From contig NZ_CP011028.1 of the NCBI RefSeq assembly GCF_002221525.1, forward strand, positions 1,127,001-1,191,000: a stretch of DNA of 64,000 nt, given 5' to 3'. Below are positions 1 to 8,332 of this stretch, one piece after another (within the stretch, counting starts at the first letter, position 1; the number at the start of each line of letters is the position of its first letter). This DNA comes from Pseudoalteromonas espejiana DSM 9414. GTDB taxonomy: Bacteria; Pseudomonadota; Gammaproteobacteria; Enterobacterales; Alteromonadaceae. The notes below the pieces were generated by a model that searched no databases, was not told the DNA's origin, and saw only the letters and a list, made by a program, of their open reading frames with translations. A program made the position numbers and the translations under genes.

Positions 1-1
1 A

Positions 2-598
2 GATTTGTTTTTAATGACACGCGTTAAAGTTGATGGCGAAGACGGTGAGTATTTTACAAATCATGTTATTGATCAATGGCGCATTACTGACATTGGCACT
101 ATTGAACCTGGCGAAGTAAAAAGTATTCCTTTTGAAGCACGCCTTCATTCTGAAACGCCTATTACCGAAATTAACGCAGGGTATAATCAATCACATGTAT
201 GGTTAGAAACTGGTTTAGATATTGATTTAGCGTTAGACCCAACAGATAAAGACCACTTGCATATTTATCCTAATGAAGCTGTTAAAACGTGTATGCAGGC
301 AATGGATAAGCTCGGCTTTAGCTTACAAAAAGCGGATGTTGAAAAAGGGCACTTACGCGCTAGTACATTTCAATCTGTGTCTGGCTGTTATCAAGAACTT
401 GAATATAAACCTAATAGCCGAAGCTTGTTTGGTATTCAAGAAATTGAATTGTCGTTTGTACCAGAGGCGCATAAAACACATGTTTTAATTGAGCTTGATA
501 GAGCCTTTAGAGGCGATGGCTATGTAGATTTAACCATAGAGCACGACCATGTTAACTTATCGCAGTTATGCGATCAGTTAGAGCGCTTATTTGCTTAA
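2..598 (+). CDS. Spo0M-like (sporulation-control/arrestin-fold) protein, 5' truncated by window edge
   Basis: The reading frame is open to the left edge, so only the C-terminal ~198 residues are present. The remaining part looks like the Spo0M family: a beta-rich arrestin-like half ending around residue 90 (with text such as FEARLHSETP), then the C-terminal domain typical of gammaproteobacterial members, which holds paired acidic strands and ends in LCDQLERLF. In Bacillus, Spo0M affects sporulation. In non-sporulating marine gammaproteobacteria the role is unknown, so the name is by homology only. It ends just before a strong terminator. The true start lies outside the window. Confidence 0.7.
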   Translation, partial: DLFLMTRVKVDGEDGEYFTNHVIDQWRITDIGTIEPGEVKSIPFEARLHSETPITEINAGYNQSHVWLETGLDIDLALDPTDKDHLHIYPNEAVKTCMQAMDKLGFSLQKADVEKGHLRASTFQSVSGCYQELEYKPNSRSLFGIQEIELSFVPEAHKTHVLIELDRAFRGDGYVDLTIEHDHVNLSQLCDQLERLFA

Positions 599-616
599 GC
601 TAAAGTGCTGTTTAAT

Positions 617-642
617 AAACCCAGCTAAGGCTGGGTTTTTTG
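617..642 (+). terminator. Rho-independent terminator after the Spo0M-like gene
   Basis: AAACCCAGC and GCTGGGTTT pair around a short loop, followed by a T run. It lies 18 bases after the stop of the Spo0M-like gene. Confidence 0.85.
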
Positions 643-656
643 TTTAAGGATTTTAT

Positions 657-1106
657 ATGCAGTTTAAGTGTGAGCAATTTAACGCGCTCGATATCCATAC
701 TTTATTTACTATTATGCGTGGCCGAGTAGACGTATTTGTTGTTGAACAAACGTGCCCTTACCCTGAGCTTGATGATGTAGACATTGCTAGCAGTACGCAG
801 CACATATATGCAGTTACAAATAAGCAACTTAACGCTTATGCGCGTTGTTATGAAAAAAATGAGCAATATAGCGCAATAGGGCGTGTGCTTGTAAATAACT
901 CTGAGCGCGGTAAAGGGGTGGCTACCACGTTGTTAAATCTTGCTATTGAGTGTTGTAAAAGCAACTGGCCAAAGCGCAATATTTATATTGGGGCACAAAC
1001 CTATTTACTTGATTTCTATCGCTCATTTGGCTTTGAGGAGATAGATGAACAGTACCTTGAAGACGGTATTCCACATCAGGATATGGTGTTAAATATAATG
1101 AGTTAA
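657..1106 (+). CDS. GNAT family N-acetyltransferase, ElaA-like
   Basis: A 149-residue single-domain protein of the Gcn5-related acetyltransferase family, close in length and layout to E. coli ElaA. The N-terminal part contains the family's RVDVFVVEQTCPYPELDDVD pattern. The acetyl-CoA pyrophosphate loop is seen as RVLVNNSERGKGVATTLL near residues 76-93. The C-terminal half has the FYRSFGFEEIDEQYLEDGIPH pattern common to ElaA proteins. It would transfer acetyl from acetyl-CoA to an amine; the substrate is unknown. It is a single gene between two terminators. The ATG follows an AAGGA-like site at about 645-650. Confidence 0.85.
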   Translation: MQFKCEQFNALDIHTLFTIMRGRVDVFVVEQTCPYPELDDVDIASSTQHIYAVTNKQLNAYARCYEKNEQYSAIGRVLVNNSERGKGVATTLLNLAIECCKSNWPKRNIYIGAQTYLLDFYRSFGFEEIDEQYLEDGIPHQDMVLNIMS

Positions 1107-1157
1107 AAGTATTTTTAACTAAAATATCTTAGTTTATTAGCTGCAGATTTTAGCCAT

Positions 1158-1184
1158 TAAAAAGCCCACTATAGTGGGCTTTTT
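1158..1184. terminator. Bidirectional terminator between convergent genes
   Basis: AAAAAGCCCACTA pairs with TAGTGGGCTTTTT, with A and T runs on opposite sides. It serves the acetyltransferase on the plus strand and the symporter on the minus strand. Confidence 0.85.
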
Positions 1185-1206
1185 AATAAAGATAGTGCTG
1201 TAAGCC

Positions 1207-2562
1207 CTAACTTAAAACTGAATGTAAAAATACTGCACCAATAGCGACAGGGCATACAAATTTAGTGTAAACAGGCCACACTTTCCAAAATAGTGTGTTG
1301 TGTACTTCTGGGTTACCTTGTTGAATAGTCTTTAATAATGAGCCTCGGTACCAAATCCAACCAACAAAAATACAACACATTAAGCCTATTAGCGGCTGTG
1401 CAACTTTTGTTGTTAAAGTGATCACTAAACCAAACAAACTGCCTAAGTTACATACTATAGTAATGCTCACGGCACTTATAAGTGCACCAATAAGCCAAGT
1501 AGCTTGTTTTCGGCTCATAGCAAAGCGCTCTACCGTGTACGATACGGGCGCCTCTAGCATTGAAATAGACGAGGTTAACGCAGCAATACTCATTAGAGCA
1601 AAAAAAGCAAAGCCAATGAATAAGCCCGCCGAACCCATACCTTCAAACAAAGCTGGCAGCACTTGAAATACTAATGTGTCTTCAGAGAGAAGTTTACCTG
1701 TTGTTGCAGAGAATATTTCTACCCCTTGTGCCTGTGCAACGTACATAGCAGGTATTATTAATAGGCCAGCTACAAACGCAATAAACACATCAATAAGTGT
1801 TACGTATGCGCCAAGCGATACTAGGTTTTCTTTTTTACTAATATAAGAGCCATAAATAATCATCACACTTGTACCAAGTGATAGTGAGAAAAAGGCTTGC
1901 CCTAGTGCACTTACTAATAATTTAGCATCAAAAATAGATGAAAAATCAGGGACTAAATACGCTTTTAAACCTTCCATTGCGCCATCTTGTGTCATCACAT
2001 ATGCAATAAGGGCAAATAAAATCCCCAAAAGTGCAGGCATAAGGCGTTTAGACCACTTTTCGATACCATTTTCAACACCGCGACTAATGATCGCAACCGT
2101 CAATATTATAAAGATAACAGTGACTATAATGTTTCGGGTTAGTGACTGCTCACTTAACCATGCAGAAGCCTCATTTGCGCCCACTAACGTAGTGATAGGT
2201 TCTGCGGTAGCACTTAGCATCCAGCCAGCTACAATAGCGTAAAAGCTTAAAATAAACCCCGCACACAAAATTCCACCAAACCCGACAATAAACGCAAAGC
2301 GTTTTTGCCAAGGCTGCGTTGTTATTTTAGTTAACGATGAAACAGCATTAGCCTGGCCGTGGCGGCCAATAATAAGCTCGGCCATAAGTGCTGGGTAGGC
2401 CAAAAAGAACGCAAGTACTAAATAAGCGACTAAAAAGGCTGCACCACCATTACTGGCTGTTTGCGTAGGGAAACCCCAAATATTACCTAAACCTACTGCA
2501 GAGCCTGCGGCGGCCATTATAAATCCAAAGCGAGAGCTAAACTCGCCTCTAACTGCGCTCAT
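1207..2562 (-). CDS. Sodium-dependent transporter, SNF/NSS family
   Basis: An inner-membrane symporter of the neurotransmitter:sodium symporter family (451 residues; bacterial members are usually 440-510). The signature GSAVGLGNIWGFP near residues 21-33 is the unwound TM1 that binds Na+ and substrate. About eleven to twelve hydrophobic helices follow. The substrate is probably an amino acid or related solute, but it cannot be read from the sequence. I prefer the ATG at 2562, giving MSAVRGEFSSRFGF, because it has an AGAGAAG site upstream and matches where family members begin. A GTG 29 codons upstream keeps the frame open but adds a non-conserved, non-hydrophobic stretch. Confidence 0.85.
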   Translation of the reverse strand: MSAVRGEFSSRFGFIMAAAGSAVGLGNIWGFPTQTASNGGAAFLVAYLVLAFFLAYPALMAELIIGRHGQANAVSSLTKITTQPWQKRFAFIVGFGGILCAGFILSFYAIVAGWMLSATAEPITTLVGANEASAWLSEQSLTRNIIVTVIFIILTVAIISRGVENGIEKWSKRLMPALLGILFALIAYVMTQDGAMEGLKAYLVPDFSSIFDAKLLVSALGQAFFSLSLGTSVMIIYGSYISKKENLVSLGAYVTLIDVFIAFVAGLLIIPAMYVAQAQGVEIFSATTGKLLSEDTLVFQVLPALFEGMGSAGLFIGFAFFALMSIAALTSSISMLEAPVSYTVERFAMSRKQATWLIGALISAVSITIVCNLGSLFGLVITLTTKVAQPLIGLMCCIFVGWIWYRGSLLKTIQQGNPEVHNTLFWKVWPVYTKFVCPVAIGAVFLHSVLS

Positions 2563-2767
2563 ATTATTGTACTTCTCTATTTTGTGACGGCGCTGACAAT
2601 CTACTGGAATTGTAAATAAATAAAAAGGGCTTATTTGCCAATTTGGCACAATTATTACAGTGGTGAATGTCTAATAAACAGCGCATTTAATTAATGTTAT
2701 CAACAGGTTTAGAATAAGGAGTTGATTTTGTGTAATAAATGTTAATTACAGTTGTGTAAATAAATTT

Positions 2768-4060
2768 TTACGAGTCATGATGTTGACCTATTTTTAAGGT
2801 AAAACACGCACCGCCTAATTGGCTGCTTTTACTCACACTTACATTACCGTGGTGCCAATCAGCTACCTTAGCAACAATGGCTAAGCCTAAACCATAACTT
2901 TTGTCAGCACGGTTACGGTGGCTCTCTTCTCTAAAAAACGGGCTAAATACGTTATTAAAGTTTTCAGGGGAAATACCGGGTCCGTCGTCTTCTACGGTTA
3001 TATATAAATAATGCTCATCTCGTTTTGCACTGACATAAATGTGCGCCTTGGCAAAGTCGCAGGCGTTGCCAATTAAGTTTGTAATGGCGCGTGCGAGCCA
3101 ATGTAAATCGGCACAAACTAAATCGTTACTACTGTTTAATTGTATTTTAAGTTTGCTGGTTTCAATTTTAGGTGCAAGTTGTGCGAGTAAATCTTCAAGG
3201 TAGTGAGATAAATTAGTTTGCGAATAGGTTAGCTGATTTGCATTTTTCTCAAGGGTGGCAAATGCCAAATAGCTTTTAAGCATAGACTCCATGTGATCTA
3301 AGTCATTTTCCATTCTGGATAAATATTGCTTAACTTTTTTCTCATCTGAGGTGTCTAATGCGGCATCTAAACCGAACCGTAAACAGGCTATTGGGGTTCT
3401 AATATCGTGCGAAAGACTCGAAGCCATTAATTTATTTTCGGCGACTAATTTTTCTATTTGGCTTGCCATGCGGTTAAAGGTAAGTTCAACATCTTTAATA
3501 TATGTAAAATGTGAAACTTTAATACGTGCTTGTACATTTCCTGCGGCAAACTTTTTAGCAGCTTCGTTTAAAACAGTGAGTCTTTTAGCTAAAGGGGCAA
3601 TAATAAAGCCCATAAAAATACATAACCCAGCATAAAATAGCAGCGTTAAAATTATGTCGTTTCGCTGGTCGGTTTCAAGCCCTTTTTCTAAACGCATAGT
3701 AAGATGATAAGGCGATAGCACTTCATTACTGTAGAGCATATAAAAGCCTTGCTGATCTTCTAAAATAAGGCCGCTTTGGGTGTGCATTTGCAAAATTAAA
3801 GAGGGAGGCAGGGCAAGTGTCTCGTTGGGCTTGTAATCAAGCTTTACATTAAAGTCATTTGCTAATTGTTTTACATAATTTGCCCGCTCTGAGGTCGCAA
3901 CACTGCCTAAATGCTTACTAAAACCGTTGATCATTTGGCTTTGCAGACTAAATTCATCGTGTGGTGTTTGCGTTTGCTGGCTAAATGCATCAATAAGCCA
4001 GCCAAGCACCACAATAGAAAGTAGGGCGCTGCCTAATAATGATATGTAAAACTTTTTCAT
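2768..4060 (-). CDS. Sensor histidine kinase, RstB-like
   Basis: A 430-residue inner-membrane two-component kinase. It has TM1 at about 6-26, a periplasmic sensor to about 135, TM2 at 137-156, then HAMP, HisKA with phospho-acceptor H218 in SLSHDIRTP, and a HATPase domain with N box NLIGNACDF, G1 DDGPGIS and G2 YGLGLAIV. Length and layout match RstB. It lies 17 bases after the response regulator, last in a four-gene minus-strand operon with a MipA/OmpV protein and a DUF3019 protein, so it probably senses an envelope signal and controls this operon. The signal is unknown. Confidence 0.85.
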   Translation of the reverse strand: MKKFYISLLGSALLSIVVLGWLIDAFSQQTQTPHDEFSLQSQMINGFSKHLGSVATSERANYVKQLANDFNVKLDYKPNETLALPPSLILQMHTQSGLILEDQQGFYMLYSNEVLSPYHLTMRLEKGLETDQRNDIILTLLFYAGLCIFMGFIIAPLAKRLTVLNEAAKKFAAGNVQARIKVSHFTYIKDVELTFNRMASQIEKLVAENKLMASSLSHDIRTPIACLRFGLDAALDTSDEKKVKQYLSRMENDLDHMESMLKSYLAFATLEKNANQLTYSQTNLSHYLEDLLAQLAPKIETSKLKIQLNSSNDLVCADLHWLARAITNLIGNACDFAKAHIYVSAKRDEHYLYITVEDDGPGISPENFNNVFSPFFREESHRNRADKSYGLGLAIVAKVADWHHGNVSVSKSSQLGGACFTLKIGQHHDS

Positions 4061-4077
4061 TTAAGGTGCCACTCTAA

Positions 4078-4785
4078 TTATTCCCACGCAGTGGCAACAA
4101 GTAAGTAACCGCGCCCCCATATAGTTTTTATTTTTTCAGGGTTTTGCGGGTCATCATGAAACTTCTTTCTCAGGGCTGAAATAAGCACATCAACGCTCCT
4201 ATCAAGTCCATCGTACTCGCGCCCTTTAGTGGCTTTAAATACCGCATCACGCGATACTACTTGCCCCGCATTACTTGCAAGGTAATGTAAGAGCAAATAT
4301 TCTGCGCTTGAAATTGCAATATCTTGATTGTTAAGGGTAACGTTTCTTGACTCGGTATTAATGCTAAGCGCCCCTACAGAGATCACAATTTGGTTTATAG
4401 AGGCTTTTGTTGGTTCGCTGGTTTGACGAAGAGCGGCTTTAATACGTGCAAGTAGAGCACGAGGGCGCACAGGCTTCATTATATAATCGCTGGCGCCTAC
4501 TTCTAAGCCTATGACCTCGTCCATTTCTTCATCGCGGGCAGTAAGCATAATAATAGGCGCGGTGTAAAAACTACGTAGCTCTCTGCATACACTTATACCA
4601 TCTTGTCCGGGTAGCATAATATCGAGCAAAACAATACTAGGGTTTAAATTTTTAACCTGGCTAATAACCTCATCGCCACGGTGGCAAACATGCGTGGTGT
4701 AGCCTTGCTCTGTTAAATATTCTGCAACCCATTGGGCTAACGAAGCATCGTCTTCAACCAGTAAAATAGTGCCGTAATTATCCAT
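4078..4785 (-). CDS. OmpR-family response regulator, RstA-like
   Basis: A 235-residue DNA-binding response regulator. The receiver domain has the acidic pocket EDD at 11-13, phosphorylation site D55 in VLLDIMLPG, conserved T/S in IIMLTAR and K in YIMKPV. A winged-helix Trans_reg_C domain follows from about 135, ending with TIWGRGYLLV. The start LLVEDDASLAQWVAEYL resembles RstA. It is phosphorylated by the kinase encoded just downstream. Target genes are not visible, but the upstream MipA and DUF3019 genes in the same operon are the natural candidates. Confidence 0.88.
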   Translation of the reverse strand: MDNYGTILLVEDDASLAQWVAEYLTEQGYTTHVCHRGDEVISQVKNLNPSIVLLDIMLPGQDGISVCRELRSFYTAPIIMLTARDEEMDEVIGLEVGASDYIMKPVRPRALLARIKAALRQTSEPTKASINQIVISVGALSINTESRNVTLNNQDIAISSAEYLLLHYLASNAGQVVSRDAVFKATKGREYDGLDRSVDVLISALRKKFHDDPQNPEKIKTIWGRGYLLVATAWE

Positions 4786-4804
4786 AAATTTTCCTCAATG
4801 CTGA

Positions 4805-5188
4805 TCAGAATAAGCGCCAGCGGCGTTTTTTTTGTCTGTTTTGGTAAACCCACTGTAGCTTCACTTCTGTGCTGCCCATGACCTGAGCTGTATTACTATC
4901 AAATAGCTCAAAAGAAATACTTTGCTGAGAGTCAAACGTGTATTCAAACATACCATTTTGTTGTTTTAACCAACACTGCATAATGTACTTTGATGTAGCA
5001 TCTCTGAGGCAGTAGTTGCCCATTGTCGGAAGATGCCAAGTGAGTGTTACATCAGCATAGCAATTGCGCCCTTCACGCAATGCCACACAGGTATCGGGCA
5101 GTGCTACAAGCGGCGCTGCTTTGTCTGCTGCTTTAGCAGATGTAATTGTGGGGAAGACCAATAATAAACAGATCCATCTAAAATACAT
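4805..5188 (-). CDS. DUF3019-type secreted/periplasmic protein
   Basis: A small exported protein of 127 residues with a signal peptide (hydrophobic to about residue 18, then SAKA-A). Four cysteines in the mature part (within TCVALREGRNCYADV, GNYCLRD and IMQCWL) and the arrangement of beta strands fit the DUF3019 family, which is found next to RstAB-like regulators and MipA/OmpV proteins in Alteromonadales. Function is unknown. It overlaps the end of the MipA gene by 11 bases, which implies translational coupling. The basic C-terminus (QKKRRWRLF) is notable. Confidence 0.65.
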   Translation of the reverse strand: MYFRWICLLLVFPTITSAKAADKAAPLVALPDTCVALREGRNCYADVTLTWHLPTMGNYCLRDATSKYIMQCWLKQQNGMFEYTFDSQQSISFELFDSNTAQVMGSTEVKLQWVYQNRQKKRRWRLF

Positions 5189-6035
5189 ATCGTAGGCCTA
5201 CCTTGGCTTTATGTTGATACCCTTGAGAAATAATTGGGCTGTCGTCTATTTCTTTTGAAAACCACGTCGTTAACCAGCCAGATAAAAATACCCAATCTTG
5301 AGAAATAGGGTACTCTGCATGAAACTCAAACATAATGCTGGTACTGCCGTTGGGTGTATAAACTGGCCGATTGCTAGTGGCTTCATCGCTATCTATTCCA
5401 AAATAATAGTCGGTAAAACTGCCTGAGTAAGCACTTATGCCCACACCCGATCTAAATTCCCAATTACGCCATGGTAAAATGTGGCTAAAAAAGGTATTAA
5501 ATACCCAGCCATTGTGTGTGCCGGTTACATCATGTAAAAATTCAAATGATATTTGCGAATTTTCAAAGCGTCGGGTTAACCTCAGGCCTGCGTCAAAATC
5601 GTAGTTACGGGATTTTATACCGGCAAGCTCTTCAATTACGCCGCGGTTATAAATACCAAGTCCTTTTTCATCAAAACCGGCTTGCGTATTGGTACCAAGT
5701 ATATCTAAGCCCCAATCAAACTTATCGATTAAGCTATAGCCTACAACGAGGCCGCCACTTAATTGGTTGTGATCAAAGTCGAGATAAAAGTTTTCGTAGG
5801 AAATGGCCAAGCTTAAATCAAGCTCAATGCCATCATCGTAAGAGTCAAGGCCAACTAGGTAGGAGTCTTCCACATAATAACCGGCCCCCGCGCTCCAATC
5901 CCAAGCAAAACCTTGAGTTGGCTCTAACGTGTTATCAGCATAGTATCGGTTGCTTGCAAAGCTTTTACAGCTCAAAAGGCAGGCGCAAAGCAATACACTA
6001 TTAATAAAAATATGCTGTAAGAAAGCGTTTTTCAT
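5178..6035 (-). CDS. MipA/OmpV family outer membrane protein
   Basis: A 285-residue predicted outer-membrane beta-barrel. It has a signal peptide ending near SKSFA-S, then alternating amphipathic strands rich in Tyr, Trp, Gly and Asp, and ends in the aromatic residue expected for BAM-dependent insertion (GLRYVF). Family members include MipA, which scaffolds peptidoglycan enzymes in E. coli, and OmpV, an osmoregulated porin-like protein; which role applies here is open. It is the first gene of the operon that continues into DUF3019 and the two-component pair, so its level may be set by that regulator. Confidence 0.75.
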   Translation of the reverse strand: MKNAFLQHIFINSVLLCACLLSCKSFASNRYYADNTLEPTQGFAWDWSAGAGYYVEDSYLVGLDSYDDGIELDLSLAISYENFYLDFDHNQLSGGLVVGYSLIDKFDWGLDILGTNTQAGFDEKGLGIYNRGVIEELAGIKSRNYDFDAGLRLTRRFENSQISFEFLHDVTGTHNGWVFNTFFSHILPWRNWEFRSGVGISAYSGSFTDYYFGIDSDEATSNRPVYTPNGSTSIMFEFHAEYPISQDWVFLSGWLTTWFSKEIDDSPIISQGYQHKAKVGLRYVF

Positions 6036-6070
6036 CCCTGGGGACCTAATTATTATTTGTTATTAAACGT

Positions 6071-6076
6071 ATTATA
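6071..6076 (-). promoter_or_regulatory. Candidate -10 box for the MipA/two-component operon
   Basis: A perfect TATAAT on the minus strand lies about 36 bases before the MipA start. No good -35 is seen at the right spacing, as would fit an activator-dependent promoter. This is inference from sequence only. Confidence 0.35.
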
Positions 6077-6122
6077 TTGGTAAGTGAATCCTTGAATCTG
6101 TAAAAAAATGTAGTTTTTTACT

Positions 6123-6926
6123 TTATTGCACTTTTATTTTATCAATTAAGATACTGCTTAAGTAATATTGCATCATAGGGGTTAAGGCACTTACTTCTGT
6201 ACGTGTGCATGGGCCTTGTAATTTAGTTAAGCTACTTAATTTAGTAATAGTTTTAAACGGCGGAACAGTAACCTCTTTGCCTGCACGAGCTATACGTGCT
6301 TGTTCGGTATTTTGTTGATGTACAAATGTTGCAACTTCTAACTCATTTGTAATTATTTGCTCCTGAGCAAAACTAAATAGTAATGGCTCACGATGAAAAC
6401 TTGCACTATCTATTGAAGATTTTGCAAACCATACAACATCACCAGAGGCTCTGTGAGTTAAGCGCATACTCACTTGTGCTGAAATTGTTGCACATTGTTG
6501 TGACGGGTATTGCTGCGCCACTTGTGCAAATAGCGGATATGGGTTTTCAGGTTGCGTTAACACATATTTAGTATCATCAGTTAATGCTAGTTCTAATTGG
6601 TGAATAGCCAGTGTGTAGTCACTATTTTTGCTATCAGTTACTTTTAAGCTTTTGTCGCTTAGTGCCTGAGTTATTTGCTTTAGTAAGGTATCAGTTACGC
6701 TTGCTTTGTCAGTGGTAATTCGCACTGTTTGGTTACGCATAACTTTATGTGCTGGTAATTGCACAGACTTAACCTTTGGCGATGCATGCTCAGTTTTGTA
6801 TTCAAGCTGATAAGTTTGGCTCTTTAAAGTTGGCTTTAATGGTAACGCCAACGGCTCTGCTGGTTGTTTTATAACTGCACAACCTGCTGATAATAAAATA
6901 AAAAGTGATACAACTAAACAACGCAT
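6123..6926 (-). CDS. Hypothetical lipoprotein
   Basis: A 267-residue protein with a clear lipoprotein signal: MRCLVVSLFILLSAGC, where LSAG-C16 is the lipobox. I do not recognise the family. The mature part has a proline-rich linker to about residue 35, then mixed alpha/beta sequence containing QITQALSDKSLKVTDS, which resembles the LPP20/CsgG-like proteins that assemble periplasmic components, but the match is weak. A second part holds two cysteines (QQCATIS and GPCTRTE). It is a monocistronic gene, divergent from the serine hydrolase on the plus strand. Confidence 0.6.
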   Translation of the reverse strand: MRCLVVSLFILLSAGCAVIKQPAEPLALPLKPTLKSQTYQLEYKTEHASPKVKSVQLPAHKVMRNQTVRITTDKASVTDTLLKQITQALSDKSLKVTDSKNSDYTLAIHQLELALTDDTKYVLTQPENPYPLFAQVAQQYPSQQCATISAQVSMRLTHRASGDVVWFAKSSIDSASFHREPLLFSFAQEQIITNELEVATFVHQQNTEQARIARAGKEVTVPPFKTITKLSSLTKLQGPCTRTEVSALTPMMQYYLSSILIDKIKVQ

Positions 6927-7041
6927 AAATACTTAACATCCACTTAAAAAGTCAATAATCACAACATTGTACGTTAGTCCTATCAAAACTTCATGATATT
7001 ATGCACCTAGATGTAGTTAAAAAAGAATAAATTTGTAACGA

Positions 7042-8187
7042 ATGAAGTATCTCAATAATTATGTGTATGTATTAATTGCTTTTAGCCTATGTTTATTGCC
7101 ATTGAAGGCAATAGCTAAAGCAGATCCAAATTGGGATGGATTCGTTAAAAAGTATGGACGCTACGCTGAAAAAAAATTAATTAGTAAAGGCATTCCTGGG
7201 GCTGCGCTATCAATTGTAAGTATTGATAATGCTGATTATATTCATACTATGGGCCGCACCAAAGCGCGGAGTGGTTTAAAAGTTAATAGCCACACACGCT
7301 TTAGATTGGCTTCTGTATCTAAAACATTTGCGGGCTCTTTAACTGCAAAACTTGCCAGTGAAGGACAAGTTGATTTATTTAAACCTGTTAGCGATTACAT
7401 CCCTGCGTTTAAAGGCACAGTTTATAAAGATAATTTAAAAGTTTTTCATTTATTGAGTCATTCCAGTGGGTTGGTTCCAAACGCTTACGACAACTTAATA
7501 GAGTCGCGCATGGATTACCCCGGTATTGTAGAGAAACTTTTAACAGTTAAGCCCATTTGCGAACCCGGGCAGTGCTACGGTTACCAAAACGTGATGTTTA
7601 GCCTTATTGACGATGTAATTTTTAGCAGCACTAATAAAAAATATGCGCAGTGGCTACAAGAGGGAATTTTTACTCCTTTAAAAATGCATGATACCAGCTT
7701 AGGTTATGAGGCTATGGTGCATGATAAAAACTATGCATTGCCTCACGTGCGCGGTAAAAAACGTTGGTATACCGCAAAGCTTAAAAAAAATTATTATAAA
7801 GTAGGCCCAGCAGCGGGGGTAAACGCCAGTGCTACTGATATGGCTAAATGGTTAAAAGCGCAGCTTGGGCAAAATTTAGATGTGTTGTCTTTAAATGCGT
7901 TGGCTACACAAACGCGCCCTTACACTCATACAAAAAAAGAGCGTTACCGACGTGTATGGAAAAAACATTTAGCGCAAGCTTACTACGGCCTAGGTTGGCG
8001 AGTGTATAACTACGATAATGAAACGCTGTATTACCATAGTGGCTGGGTGCAAGGTTATCGAAGTGACTTAGTGGTTATACCGCATTTAAATGTAGGCTTT
8101 AGCTTAATACTAAATGCAGAAACGGGTGTAATTAATGAGTTAACAACAGAGTTTTTAAATCGATTGCTAAAATATAAGCGCACTTAA
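7042..8187 (+). CDS. Serine hydrolase, beta-lactamase / penicillin-binding-protein-like family
   Basis: A 381-residue exported protein (signal peptide to about residue 26) of the beta-lactamase-related (class C/PBP4*-like) family. The three active-site motifs are present: S91-V-S-K94 (nucleophile Ser and general base Lys), Y181-Q-N183 (the YxN box), and H332-S-G334 (the KTG-equivalent HxG). The family includes DD-peptidases, esterases and beta-lactamases. HxG in place of KTG argues for an esterase or peptidase rather than a true beta-lactamase, but this is inference. A high Lys/Tyr content in the C-terminal half is noticeable. The gene is monocistronic, and its original terminator has been split by the IS element downstream. 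Confidence 0.85.
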   Translation: MKYLNNYVYVLIAFSLCLLPLKAIAKADPNWDGFVKKYGRYAEKKLISKGIPGAALSIVSIDNADYIHTMGRTKARSGLKVNSHTRFRLASVSKTFAGSLTAKLASEGQVDLFKPVSDYIPAFKGTVYKDNLKVFHLLSHSSGLVPNAYDNLIESRMDYPGIVEKLLTVKPICEPGQCYGYQNVMFSLIDDVIFSSTNKKYAQWLQEGIFTPLKMHDTSLGYEAMVHDKNYALPHVRGKKRWYTAKLKKNYYKVGPAAGVNASATDMAKWLKAQLGQNLDVLSLNALATQTRPYTHTKKERYRRVWKKHLAQAYYGLGWRVYNYDNETLYYHSGWVQGYRSDLVVIPHLNVGFSLILNAETGVINELTTEFLNRLLKYKRT

Positions 8188-8286
8188 AGGTTATTTCGCT
8201 TTGCCAGAGCAAAACTTTTACAGCCTCAAAGTAGCGTAATTAATTAAGCGAAGTGGTAAAAATTAAAGCGTTGATAACAAAAAACC

Positions 8287-8297
8287 AGCTTAACGCT
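8287..8297 (+). repeat. Left copy of 11-bp IS target duplication
   Basis: AGCTTAACGCT lies immediately left of the left inverted repeat and is repeated exactly to the right of the element. Eleven bases is within the size known for IS4 duplications. Confidence 0.9.
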
Positions 8298-8301
8298 TAA
8301 T

Positions 8302-8332
8302 GCCAGTCAGTTAACAACTGACTGGCGTTTTT
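8302..8332 (+). terminator. Hairpin plus T run at the left end of the IS element
   Basis: GCCAGTCAGTT pairs with AACTGACTGGC (11 bp, loop AAC) followed by GTTTTTTATT. Reading rightward, it would stop transcripts entering the element from the serine hydrolase gene. It overlaps the transposase stop codon (TGA at 8309-8307). Confidence 0.75.

Noticed and set aside
1418..1666. Plus-strand reading frame inside the symporter gene
   Set aside because: It lies antisense to a conserved transporter, with no ribosome-binding site or recognised domain. Similar shadow frames inside ftsH, clpB, ffh, glmM, rluD and other genes were also left out.
5516..6004. A 162-residue plus-strand frame within the MipA/OmpV gene
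   Set aside because: Antisense to a coherent beta-barrel gene and biased in composition; it has no family features.
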